Assembly: GCA_964030475.1 (NCBI GenBank)
Contig: CAXIPT010000003.1
Coordinates: forward strand, 5,199,635-5,263,634
Length of the DNA stretch: 64,000 nt
Source of the DNA: Tethya wilhelma
Lineage: Eukaryota; Porifera; Demospongiae; Tethyida; Tethyidae
Direction: 5' to 3'
Part shown: positions 53,972-64,000 of the stretch, piece by piece
Position numbering within the stretch: position 1 is the stretch's first letter
Layout of the letters: every line of letters begins with the position of its first letter
Program-made: the position numbers and the translations under genes
The notes under the pieces: model-generated
What the model saw: the letters and a program-made list of their open reading frames with translations, nothing else
Databases searched by the model: none
What the model was told of the DNA's origin: nothing

Positions 53972-56900
53972 TCATAGAATTGAACACACTGTACTGGTTA
54001 CTGTCCTAGACGATTGACCTACACCTGCAGCACCACCATCAGGTTGATCGTTTGCAAGTGACATCTGCTTTACTGACATTCGCTTTGCAAGCATTCGACG
54101 CTGCTTCTGAGCTGCATGAGTGCAAGAGAAGGTCACAATAGCGGGAGCAAAGCCAATATTAGCACTACCACCTAACCTTTAAGGTATATATCCCTATCAA
54201 AAGTGACTACTTGTTCAGGTATTCTGCATGACATGAACAATGACAATAATTTGTAGTAGGATGGCAAAATAGTTTGAGATGCAAACACACTCACCCTTCA
54301 ATGTGTTTGCTGGGCTCTAGTTTGACTCTGAACATACCATACACTGGCCTGAAATAGGAGAACCATAGTAACATAATGCTGTGTAATCTCAGCAGCAAAT
54401 ATACTACACATGTCTCAACTGCTAGTGGGACAAGAACATGAACACTTTTTTCTTTACATGCAGTGCAGCACCTGTGATCTGATGTCTTCAATGATAGACA
54501 GCAGTCGTACCCACATCCAATGATTCCAGATCGATGCAGAGATTTGTACAATATTCGGTCCTGCATGTACAATACAATACTAGCTCTTCACTGTACACGG
54601 TATCTGGAGTTAGACAATGGCATATCGTGAACGTACAGTCCAAGAAGGTGTTCTTTTCTTCTCAGAAGTGTCGTAGAGTTCAGAGTTCAAATTAAACTTG
54701 TAAGATGGAGGGAATAGTATGGGCTGCTCAGAGAATCCCTGGAACACATTTCCTAGAGAGAGAGAGAGAGAGAGAGAGAGAGCGGTGAAAGTACACAGTC
54801 ACAATTATTGTCAAAGGTAGCAAATATTGGTCTTGTACCTCGCAGTATCTCCCTAGTCAGTTGATCTTGCATCAAAAGACCCTATAGAGCAAAATATTTC
54901 AAAACCATTATTCCAACACTCTCCACCTGTAAATGTATCAACTCACCATCCAGTCTGAATTGGCTAGATGTCGGTCTGCCTGTTCCCTGTCCAGCTCCAC
55001 ACGGTAGTTGAGGTCACCGAACCAGAACACATGGTCAAACATGTCTGTTACACTAGCTGGATAATTGACATACATGTGATAACAAAATAGTAATACATGT
55101 ATCATTGTAGACATGAATAAACAAAAGATGGACAATAATTCTAGGACAAACCCAATACATACAGCACTGAGTTTGCTTTTCAACAATAGCCAGCTAAGCT
55201 ACAAAAATTTACTGACCTTTATCGCTGGAATCAGAGAGTGCAAGATTGGCAGCAATTCTCTGCATATCAGAATTTCTTTCGGCTACCTTATGGTTATGAG
55301 CTGTTGAGGAAAAGAGAAGTATGGATGTAAAAATGAAGCACAGACAGAGAGGGTATCAATACAAACTATGTAGGTGGGCACATTACCTGTGAAGTGAGAA
55401 GTGATGAAGAGGAAAGAGGAACCAAACAGTGAAAAGGAGATGCCCAGTCCTCCTTTGGTCTTGATCAGAGTACCAGGCCTCGTTGCATAACTTGCTGACC
55501 GTACAGCTATAACATTATGGGTGTACACATACTAACTTTCAATATTCCCTCCAAAAAAAAAGGTCTAGGAAAGTTGCTGTACACTTGTGTATGTCTCTGT
55601 ACCTGAGCAATACCAGATGAGATCCCTCCGCAGATAAAAGAGGAGATAAATGATACCTAGAGAAGTGGACTGAGCAAGCACATACGATGGGCCCAATGTC
55701 TGTTGTATTAGCACCTCCCACTCACGACTAATAAGGAGAGACAAGAAACAAAAGTTGATACATAGCACATTCTTGAATCCTCACTCTTAGTATCCCCTAC
55801 ACCTACCGTGAAGGTGTGCTCTCCTGGGTTCCTATGATATACATATCAGCAGCTATGTCATGAGTCAGTGGCAAGAGAACATCATCAATGGAAGCAGGAA
55901 GATCCTGAGAGAAGAAGGAGTGGAGAAAATACATCATGGTAAACTGCAAAGTTGAAGTTACACTTGTGAAGTAAATCCTACCTTTTGTTCTTGCATATTC
56001 CACGTAGCAACATATACCTGTATGTGTTTGTCAGGGAAACAGTTCTTAAGCTGTGCTTCAGCGTCAAAGTCCCAGCTCCCCCCACCAGCGCTGCCGTCCA
56101 TGGATGGGTTACGCCCCCCTCTACGCAGGTCACTGGTCAACAAGGGAGGGACAGGTATGGAAAAAGTAGAGTTTATCGAGCTCGATGAAGAGTGGAACCT
56201 GTCCAGCTGTGATGGCAGCGATGCCCTGTGTGAGAACGTAGACGAGTGGTCCATTCTCTCTGGAGAGGGTTGACTGAGTTCGGCTAGTTTTGGTTTAGCT
56301 TCAGGGTGGACACGGTTCCTACCAACCACCCGTCGTGATCTAGCTGATCTCGACGATCGACTTCGAATTGATCTCCTCTCCGGAGAGGAACCACGATGCA
56401 AAGGTGATGGGAAACTATCGGTTGAGCTGCTACCGTGATACCCAGGTGAGGTGTATGGCCGTTTCTTACTCGAGCTGCTCAGAGTTGTACCCATGTTTGG
56501 CAAAGGAGGTAGACCTGTGTTCAAAGTACCACTGCTCCTTGCCTGGCGGTCGTACTTGTCTTCCAACCTTGCATGGGTCTTGTTGTCAGGATGAGGGTGG
56601 TGGTAGAATACATCATCACTTTCATCATCTCCCTGATTCTCGTCTGAGTCTGTTGAAGACGATGATGGATGTACTTTGAACTCTGCCGGGGGTACACTAC
56701 TCTGAGGGGAGTGTGGTTGGATGTCTGGCTGTGAAGAGGAGTGATGCCCAAGTGGAGTTGAGTGAAGAATGTGATTATTTCCGGTAGGTGATAGCTCATT
56801 ATCTTTGCTAATAGTAGGGGCAGTATCCCAATCACTGTGGTTGTAGTGCACTGGTTCCACATTCATGGACATTGTGTCAGCTTCAACGGCCGAATCCCGT

Positions 56901-56986
56901 GATTCAGAGCCATCCGAGACAGCGAGGTGGTGTCTCTTGCCACCTTGGGCCCTCAGAACCACTCTAGCTCTCCTCATAGTGCTCAT
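53972..56986 (-). CDS. INPP5E: INPP5E-type inositol polyphosphate 5-phosphatase with CaaX box
   Basis: Exons 55982-56986, 55807-55904, 55603-55727, 55387-55506, 55217-55300, 54947-55056, 54839-54881, 54637-54752, 54472-54560, 54295-54348, 54177-54223 and 53972-54111 join in phase to 676 residues (human 644). The first ATG in frame is at 56986. The N-terminal about 300 residues are Ser/Pro/Arg-rich. The catalytic domain shows [49 protein letters not shown] and SDHRPVYGMF, covering the Mg2+ and phosphate ligands. The tail ends CSIL, a CaaX prenylation box as in vertebrate INPP5E. It removes the 5-phosphate of PI(4,5)P2 and PI(3,4,5)P3, in other animals in the ciliary membrane. Confidence 0.93.
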
Positions 56987-57273
56987 GGTTGAAAACTGGT
57001 TTCCATGACAACTAAGTTTACATACCTCTACAAACACATTATTTGAGCGCTCTTTAATAGAACCAGTGACATATTTATGAGTTAATCGTGTCTCAATTCA
57101 CCTCATGAAAGACTGCAGGAACTCTGATGCGATGTATCCAGCCGATCCTCGAATCGAGAGGAGCTCTTGCGGTTAGAATTTAGTTTTCGAAATTTCTTAT
57201 CCAAATTAACGAACCCCTCAAATTTTTCATTCTCTATCCCATTGGGTCCGGTTCCAGTGTCAAAACTCCCAGC
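56987..57273. promoter_or_regulatory. Divergent promoter of INPP5E and NUBPL
   Basis: 287 bp between opposite start codons. A minus-strand open frame crosses it (57103-57387) but has no homology and overlaps NUBPL exon 1, so I treat it as non-coding. Confidence 0.42.
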
Positions 57274-59401
57274 ATGGCTAGGTGGAGAAGGATTTTTCTT
57301 CATTTGAGACGTTACAGTTCGTCCACTCAAACAGAAGCGATGCACAGAGGTTTGCCTAAGAAGTGGCCAATTGCTGGGGTCAAGCATATTGTGGTAGTAG
57401 CCTCAGGGAAGGGAGGAGTTGGCAAATCAACCACTGCAGGTACTAGGTATGACTTCATCATGACGTCATTGCAATTTGGCTTAGTTTTGAGTCACTTTCC
57501 ACTCTGCTTGATTTGCAGTGAATCTTGCACTTGGAATGTCTGCAGTTGATAAGGTGTGTAAGTGGTACATAGACGATCCTAAATTTACTGTGTTGAAGCT
57601 TATACACAAGTTATGTACATACAGAGACTGTCTGTTGGCCTGTTGGATGCTGACGTGTATGGACCATCCATTCCTAAGATGATGAATCTCTCTGGTCAAC
57701 CTGAGCTTTCAAAACGTAAACCTCTATACTTACATCATTTTAACAGCAAATGCTTCTATGTCTGCCCATTCCCATTTTTCTTTCATCTCTACAGAGGAGA
57801 GAATGATTCCACTGGTGAACTATGGAATCAAATGGTATGGGAATACATTGAAACTATACCCAATGCAATGCCGATACTATTGTCTACCTTCTTCCACTGA
57901 CTTACAGCATGTCAATGGGGTTCTTGGTTGAAGAGTCAGCCGCCATTGTCTGGAGGGGACTCATGGTGAGGGAGCACTCTAGCTGGTAATCCCACACCCT
58001 TCTTCCCACTATGGATGCATATTTTGACCTATTGAACTGTCTACTGCCTACAGGTGATGTCAGCCATCCAGAAGCTCCTGAGACAAGTGGACTGGGGTGC
58101 TCTCGATGTGCTGGTGGTGGACATGCCTCCAGGTACCGGAGACACTCAGCTCTCCATAACCCAACAGGTTCCCCTCTCAGGGGCTGTCATTGTCACTACA
58201 CCTCAAGACGTCGCTCTCCTGGATGCCAGACGAGGAGTGGAGATGTTTAGAAAAGTGAACGTACCAGTGAGTGAAGTGACAACAAAATGTTTTATAATCA
58301 TATACCCAAGACAGAGCTTGTATTTCAATAAAGCATAAACATTAGGTATCTTTTCATTTTCACTATAATTGCAAGCCTCTCCTAGACCATCACAGGGTTC
58401 TCCCCAGGATGACTTGATCAGAATGGTGTCAGAGAAAACATCAAAGCATTCTTGTGGTTTTTATGCATTCTTTTAATTAAAATTACCACATCAAAGTGAA
58501 TTTAGCATGACCAGAGTGGTGCAGCACCGCTCTGACAAGCTTTATGGAAAAACCTGCCATCAGCAGGTTTATATTGTACTCCCTTCTGTCTCAATAGGTT
58601 TTGGGTGTTGTGCAGAATATGAGTACTTTCATTTGTCCCAACTGTGGCCACAGGACAGCCATCTTTGGAGAGGATGGTGCTAGGAGAGTTGCTGAGGAGA
58701 TTGGATCTGTTGTACTGGGTGATGTCCCATTGCATCTTAGTATCAGAGAGACAGCAGGTGCCGGCACTCCTATTGTTGTGTCCCATCCTGATGGTCCACA
58801 GGTATGTGTGTATGACAAATTGAAAGTAAAAATATACATGTTATTACCTAAAGGACACTACTACTTGCAGTTATTAGTGAATTTAAAGGAGAGTGAGTTG
58901 GCATGTATTGATTTTAGCAATTACATATCAATTTCTCATTTTAGTGGGTACTTATCAGCAAAAATGTCCATAATATATTATTCACTAAATTGCTAAAATC
59001 AGTTCCCACAAAAGCCTAGGCTTATTATTATGTCAACTGCTTTACCACATGAGCGACAGTTAGACCACAGTTGGTTGTCGTCATAGTACAATGTGTATTC
59101 CAGTAGGCTCATATAATTACCCCATATGCCTAGCCAGGAGCTTGTGAGTGTTGCGAAGCAATGTGACACTAGAAATCTGCATATACATAGGCTTCTCTCA
59201 TCTCAATGTGTATGATTATACAGGAGACTGAATTGCACAAATTATGCACATAGTGTAGTAGCTAATGCCTATGTATGATGTCATGTTGTGTTGCTTGTGA
59301 TACAATGTATGCAGGCTGAAGCGTATAAAGCCATAGCCAATGAGGTACTAAAGAGACTTCCAAGCGGTAGTGATATTGATACATTTCAGCCTAGAAGATA
59401 G
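57274..59401 (+). CDS. NUBPL: NUBPL/IND1, mitochondrial Fe-S P-loop ATPase
   Basis: Exons 57274-57439, 57519-57553, 57625-57715, 57795-57834, 57908-57965, 58054-58266, 58598-58801 and 59315-59401 join in phase to 297 residues (human 319). The N-terminus ([18 protein letters not shown]) is an Arg-rich mitochondrial presequence. It has the Mrp/NBP35 deviant Walker A GKGGVGKS (45-52), [61 protein letters not shown] and the CPNC metal-binding motif. It delivers Fe-S clusters to respiratory complex I. A degraded copy of its last exon and 3' flank recurs near 61012. Confidence 0.94.
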
Positions 59402-59972
59402 TAGGACAGTGACCTCAATAATGTTTGTTTGTAAGTGATTGTATTTTGTATTGTGGGCGAAGTGGTTATCTGATAGGAGTAAATTTCACAGTATTCACGT
59501 GCTGTTCATTCTACTGTAGTAAAAAAGGGGGTGGGGGGTGTTAAGATGAAAGTAGACATCAGTTTCATAGCCAATGAATAAATGGCATAATCCAATAAGA
59601 CAAGGCAGTGGCATTCACTATTATTATTACAACAATAATAACTATACATGCAGTTACAGGTTCAAAGCTGCTTCTTATGATAATTATTAAGTGGCCGGTA
59701 GAACTAGCCTTATTACGAAGCCTTCCATTTGGTGACCCGATTGATATGCTTCCGTCGTAAATATATCTATTGCCTCGCCCCTTTTGACACAATCGAAAAT
59801 TCATGCATATACAGACTTGTTACATTTATCTCTAGATAATCTTGATTGATATGCAATAAAGTAGACATAAATAATCGGTGCTCTGTCAACAACAAGCAGT
59901 CTGTAATTGCATTACATGCGCAATTGTTGTAAGCAGTAAACTGTAGTTTTTGTTGAGTAGAAATTTAGCAAA
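59402..59972. other. Intergenic before aerolysin-like gene 1
   Basis: AT-rich, with ATTATTATTAC-type runs near 59620. The last about 130 bp resemble the segment before copy 2 (61655-61854), as expected for a tandemly duplicated promoter. No other feature. Confidence 0.45.
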
Positions 59973-60800
59973 ATGGCAACCAAAGGCAGTGTAGAGCTCA
60001 ATCCAATTAAGGAACAACCTCGTGCTGCTCAGACAAAGTCGGTAACATTTTGGGACCTTGTTGAAGAAGCAGTAAAGGCGAAGTTTCGTTCAAATATCCA
60101 GGTTATAAAACTTCCTTATGTGGACAAAGAGATTAGCAAGTTCAAGGAGGGACTTGACCTCAGTGAGGCTCATCATCACGGAGCACCAACTGAGGTCAGT
60201 CGAGTGTTAGTTGACATCAACGTCAAAGAGTATGAAAATCATGGAGACAAAGAGAATGACGAAACCATGGTGAGAATTGAGAAGACCACTTCAAAGGAGG
60301 AAGGAAGAAGGTACAACTTCTCTGCTACAACTGGACGCACTTGGGGTCTTGATGGTAACATTGGTATCAACAAGATTCTCCAGCTGGGTGTGGGTGGAAA
60401 CTACAGCAAAACCAAGGAGAAAAAAACTGAGGAGGAGAGTTCCTCCTCAGAGGGCTTGTCTTTCAGCTACAACCAGGAAGAGAAAATAGTCATTCCTCCT
60501 GGCAAACGAGCTACTGTTAAGGTGGAAACTCACATCGTGAGATATCAACAGAAGTACACACTCAAGTACAAGATTGCTGCCTCTCGTTCCATTTCTGCCA
60601 CCTACAGAGATCTGGGCTGTTATGGGTGTTGCTGTGGATCTTCTCGATGTACCGTCACTGCTCGAGAGATTCTTCGCACTCTTCCAAACTTCAAAGAGGA
60701 AGCTGGATTTGTTTACTTCACACAAGATGGTCTCCTGGAATGGGTGGGAGAAGGGTGTAATGTCACCAAAAATGAATTTCTGTTGCAAAGTGCTATATAA
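59973..60800 (+). CDS. Aerolysin/ETX-MTX2-like putative beta-pore-forming protein, copy 1 (intact)
   Basis: Intronless, 275 residues from ATG at 59973, no signal peptide. Residues about 60-215 show the alternating, Ser/Thr-rich strand pattern of the aerolysin-fold pore module: a Gly-rich central segment (GRTWGLDGNIGINKILQLGVGG) flanked by Thr/Ser/Lys/Glu strands, then SFSYNQEEKIVIPPGKRATVKVETH, whose VPPG-type turn is typical of that superfamily. A Cys cluster (CYGCCCGSSRC) and a Trp-containing C-terminus (LEWVGEGCNVT) follow. Animal relatives act in defence or digestion; activity here is inferred only from fold-level pattern. It is the only undamaged copy of three in tandem. Confidence 0.6.
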   Translation: MATKGSVELNPIKEQPRAAQTKSVTFWDLVEEAVKAKFRSNIQVIKLPYVDKEISKFKEGLDLSEAHHHGAPTEVSRVLVDINVKEYENHGDKENDETMVRIEKTTSKEEGRRYNFSATTGRTWGLDGNIGINKILQLGVGGNYSKTKEKKTEEESSSSEGLSFSYNQEEKIVIPPGKRATVKVETHIVRYQQKYTLKYKIAASRSISATYRDLGCYGCCCGSSRCTVTAREILRTLPNFKEEAGFVYFTQDGLLEWVGEGCNVTKNEFLLQSAI

Positions 60801-61854
60801 AATGCTGGGAAGTTCAGTGCACATGATAAGAACTTTAAAGGATGATTGATTATCTTTATAACTTTTTAAACTTATTTTGTTCTCTTAAACTATCTAATGA
60901 GAAAATTTTAATGCACTATCGAAAATACAAACAGCGCTTGCATACGAATTAACCAAACTTTGTGTGTCTGACCAGCTATATAGACAGTACCACTTTGGGT
61001 AGAATGGCCACTCTCCTCTTGAGGGTAGCAGGAAGTGATATTGATAGTTTTAGCCCAGATAGTAAGACAGTGACCTCAATGATGCACATTATTATTTTTG
61101 CTGTGGTCTAAGTGGTTGCTTCATGTCAGTGTTAGCTACTGATAGAGTAAAATTTCCCTTTGTTTGATCTGTCTTCATTGTTTGTAGTAATTTCCCTTGT
61201 TGCAGCTGTTCTACTACTAACTTGCAACCCAACAGCTTTGAACCTAGTCTCGTAAACCAGGCCCTCCCCGCTATGCTTATTTATTGCATTGCTAAGAGTG
61301 GTGAGGTAATAAGCATAAGGCCTGGTTTATGAGGCTATACCTTGAACCTGTAACTGTAAGTTTTATGTAGTAGAGAGCTAAGATATCAAGTTGTGACTGT
61401 CATTAGGTATACCTTGTTTTGATAGCCATTGGATATGTTTTACGGCAATGACATTGGTTGACTACTTTAACCAAGTATGATACTTCTACTTTCACTAACT
61501 TAATTTGCACTTGGCTGATCTATTTCCATTGTAAATATACATTCTGTTTGCAATGCAATGTCACATGTATATTTACTTTTAAATTATGTGATATTACTAC
61601 TAACTTAATTTAAAGATGTGTCACTGTGCATGCAGGTCCTGACTTACGAGAGACTACATATACCAAAAGAAAAACTTACGGTTTACATAAATCTTTAGAT
61701 AATCATGATTGATATAGTATTGTAGTACCCATCACAATCAGTGGCCATCAACAGCAGGTAATATGCACTCTGATAAACTGCATTATAAGTGCATTTGAAC
61801 TTGTTGCAAGCAGTTAATTGCAGCTTTCATTTGAGTAGAAATTTGACTCACAAA
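60801..61854. other. Intergenic duplication unit with NUBPL 3' fragment and foldback element
   Basis: 61012-61120 resembles the last NUBPL exon and its 3' flank (59360-59475), sharing GTGATATTGAT, GACAGTGACCTCAAT and the TCTAAGTGGTT region. This shows that the tandem duplication that made aerolysin-like copy 2 began inside NUBPL. The fragment has no intact frame. A foldback element is at 61245-61337. Confidence 0.65.
61245..61337. mobile_element. Tiny foldback element, family B (93 bp)
   Basis: TAGTCTCGTAAACCAGGCC...TATGCTTATT pairs with AATAAGCATAAGGCCTGGTTTATGAGGCTA-type right arm. TTGAACC occurs on both sides, a possible target-site duplication. Confidence 0.75.
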
Positions 61855-62682
61855 ATGGCAACCAATGGTGGTGAAGAGCTCAAGCCAATTTAGGAACAAC
61901 CACGTGCTGTTCAGCCTCGGACAGTATCGGTAACGTACTGGGACCTTTTTGAAAGAGCTGTAAAGGCAAGGGTTCATTCAAATATCCATGTTATGAAGCT
62001 TGATTATGTGAAAAAAGAGATCAACAAGTTCATGAATGAACTTGACATCAGTGTTCTTCACAGTGGAGCACCAGCTGAAGTTGGTCGAGTTTTAGTTGAC
62101 ATCAACGTCAAACAGTATGAAAATCATGGAGGCAAAGAGAATGACGAAACCATGGTCAAGATTCTGAAGACCAAATCGAGATCAGAAGGAAGGAGGTACA
62201 ACTTCTCTGCTACAACTGGAGTCAGTTGGGGTGTTGAAGGTAACATTGGTGCTAAGAAGATTCTCGAGCTGGGCTTGGGTGGAAGCTACAACAAAACTAA
62301 GGAGAAAAAAACTGAGAATGAGAGTTCCTCCTCGCAGGATTGGTCTTTTAGCTACAACCAGGAAGAGAAAATAATCATTCCTCCAGGCAAACGAGCTGCA
62401 GTGAGGGTGGAAACTCACACTGTGAGATATCAACAGAGCTATACACTAAAGTACGAAATTTCTGCCTCTCGTTCCATCTGTGCCACCTACAAAGATCTGG
62501 GCTGTTTTGGGTTACGTTCTTGTTTCTGTGGATCTTCTCGATGTACCGTCACTGCTCGAGAGATTCTGTGCACTCTTCCAAATTTCAAAGAGGAAGCTGG
62601 AATCGTTTCCTTCACACAAGATGGTTTGCTGGAATGGGTGGGAGAAGGGTGTAATGTCACCAAAAATGAAGAAAAATTGTGA
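61855..62682 (+). pseudogene. Aerolysin-like copy 2 with early nonsense codon
   Basis: Starts at ATG 61855 in the same context as copy 1, but codon 13 is TAG (61891-61893) where copy 1 has Lys. The frame is otherwise open to 62682. An internal ATG at 61993 could start a 229-residue product lacking the N-terminal about 45 residues. Strand pattern, the IPPG turn and the Cys cluster are preserved, with most differences conservative, so loss is recent or the internal start is used. Confidence 0.7.
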
Positions 62683-63224
62683 AGTGCTAAAATTAAGTGC
62701 TAGAAAGTGCAGTGCTCATAATATGAAGTTTGATTGATCGATTGATTGATTGATTGATTGATTGTTATTTTTGGAAACTTTGTTTTGTTCTTAGTAGCTC
62801 AATACATTTAATGATATAAACTAATATATTATTGTAATGCACTGCCAAATATAATATACACTGATGTCAAATTCATCAATGAGCTTGTTGATCTCTTTTT
62901 CCACATAAATTCCTAGTAAGTACGGTAGTAGCTGGGTATATTATATTAAACTAACTTGAGTTTTATATTCGAATGAACCCATGCCTTTACTGCGTGCTCT
63001 TACAACATGCAGTTAACTTTATTTAGTTGGTCAGGTACACAAAAATATACGACAGCACTAACTGGTTTGGAGGAATACATCAGGCTGGCTTTTCTGAATG
63101 GAGCTATTTTCCTTCAACTCAGTTCAACTACATGGATTTTGGAGGAAGTGGGCAAGCTGCCCAGCCTGTTGAAGACCACTCACTAGCTCCTGTGAGATCA
63201 AGAGAACCCGCTGAGTGTATGCCC
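62683..63224. other. Intergenic with (GATT)n microsatellite
   Basis: A (GATT)n tetranucleotide run lies at about 62731-62764. An open frame at 63027-63296 has no recognised domain and overlaps the start of copy 3; not called. Confidence 0.5.
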
Positions 63225-63857
63225 ATTATTCACTGTGGATCACCAGCTGAAGTCAGTCAAGTGTTAGTTGACACTGATCAACATCAAAGAGTATGAAAAT
63301 CATGGATGCAAAGAAAATGATGAAACCACATGAGCCATATATAGTAAAGATTCTGAACACTAAACCAAGGACAGAAGGAAGGAGCTAGGTACAACTTCTC
63401 TACTACACCTGGAGTCAGTTGGGGTGTTGAAAGTAGTATTTGTGTCATGCAAGAAGATTCTCATGTAGCTGGGCTTGGGAGGCAGCAAAAACTAAGGAGA
63501 ATGAAGCTAGGAGGATCGAGAGTTCTTCATCACTGGGCTGGTCTTTTAGCTACAACTAGGAAGAGAAAATAGTCCTTCCTCTTAGCAAACAAGCTGCAGT
63601 TAGATGGAAAAACACATCCATTGAGATATCAACAGAGCTATAGTACAAAATCTCTGCCTCTCATTCCATTCGTGCCACCTACAACAGATATCTGGGCTGT
63701 TATGGGTGTTGCTGTGGATCTTCTCGATGTACCGTCACTGCTCGAGAGATTCTTCGCACTCTTCCAAACTTCAAAGGGGAACTTGGATTTGTTTATTTCA
63801 CACAAGATGGCCCGCTGGAATGGGTGGGAGAAGGGTGTAATGTCACCAATAATTGTT
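63225..63857 (+). pseudogene. Aerolysin-like copy 3, decayed
   Basis: Homologous to copies 1 and 2 from the TEVSRVLVDI-equivalent region to the final GCNVT region, but broken by several frameshifting indels (about 63270, 63335, 63385, 63450, 63490, 63640) and in-frame stops. The last about 150 bp before the end are well preserved. It is followed directly by an arm of a family A MITE. Confidence 0.8.
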
Positions 63858-63861
63858 ACAA

Positions 63862-64000
63862 GTATAATAAAAATTTTATAAAAATGAGAAGTGTAGGAAT
63901 GGGCAGTGCGGTAAAAAGCAATGAAACAAGGCAAGTCTCTGAATTTCGGCACATGACTACTTCATTTTCATGAGTCAATTGCAAGTTTGAATTCCATCAT
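63862..64000. mobile_element. MITE-like element, family A copy 3 (one arm, runs off window)
   Basis: CAAGTATAATAAAAATTTTA, GTAGGAATGGGCAGTG and CACATGACTACTTCATTTT match the left arm of the element at 41811. The right arm would lie beyond the window. Confidence 0.8.

Noticed and set aside
1..64000. CRISPR arrays, tRNA or rRNA genes, prokaryotic operons
   Set aside because: No regularly spaced repeats, tRNA cloverleaf or rRNA sequence was recognised; the window is a typical eukaryotic gene series.

Overview
This is an intron-rich metazoan nuclear window. Animal gene families (TADA1, PRPF38B, SELENOF, ICA1, VPS52, XAB2, INPP5E, CCNB1IP1, NUBPL, FEM1) are packed with introns of mostly 45-120 bp and intergenic gaps often under 150 bp. 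That compactness fits a basal animal; the GH16 glucanases, a bacterial-type anhydromuramic acid kinase, ZU5/death-domain proteins, an aerolysin-like protein cluster and a beta-helix/multi-TM giant protein make a sponge the most likely source. That is inference; no species is assigned. Exon coordinates below were worked out by hand from GT/AG sites and reading phase, and the listed exons of each complete gene sum to a whole open frame.

Layout: 1-2.6 kb AXDND1 (-, partial) head-to-head with TADA1 (+). 3-11.5 kb two intronless GH16 genes (-) flanking an intronless 1,376-aa beta-helix/7-8 TM membrane protein (+). 11.7-17.5 kb PRPF38B (+), RPL35 (-), SELENOF (+, in-frame TGA). 18.6-24.4 kb a BTB-less IVNS1ABP/Kelch gene (-) and ICA1 (+). 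24.6-26.4 kb REXO5-like exonuclease. 26.5-33.1 kb AnmK (-) and VPS52 (+, interrupted by a run of Ns). 33.3-37.3 kb a protein with a degenerate NRPS-type condensation fold (-). 37.4-41.3 kb a docking-domain adenylate kinase and FEM1. 42.7-45 kb a ZU5-death protein (-). 47.2-57 kb XAB2 (-), a double death-domain protein (+), CCNB1IP1 (-), INPP5E (-). 57.3-59.4 kb NUBPL (+). 59.9-64 kb three tandem copies of an aerolysin-like gene, one intact and two damaged.

Many genes sit in head-to-head pairs with 80-290 bp between start codons (AXDND1/TADA1, RPL35/SELENOF, AnmK/VPS52, XAB2/death protein, INPP5E/NUBPL), implying shared promoters. Non-coding sequence holds two families of inverted-repeat (MITE/foldback) elements.

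Two apparent tandem duplications look technical rather than biological. The 1,168-bp PRPF38B-tail/RPL35 repeat has a Nextera (Tn5) adapter remnant at its junction. The IVNS1ABP/ICA1 repeat has two allele-like copies separated by a 53-bp inverted piece of RPL35. Most notable biologically are the metazoan AnmK, the catalytically dead condensation-domain protein, the foldback element family with a shared end motif, and the decaying aerolysin-like array.
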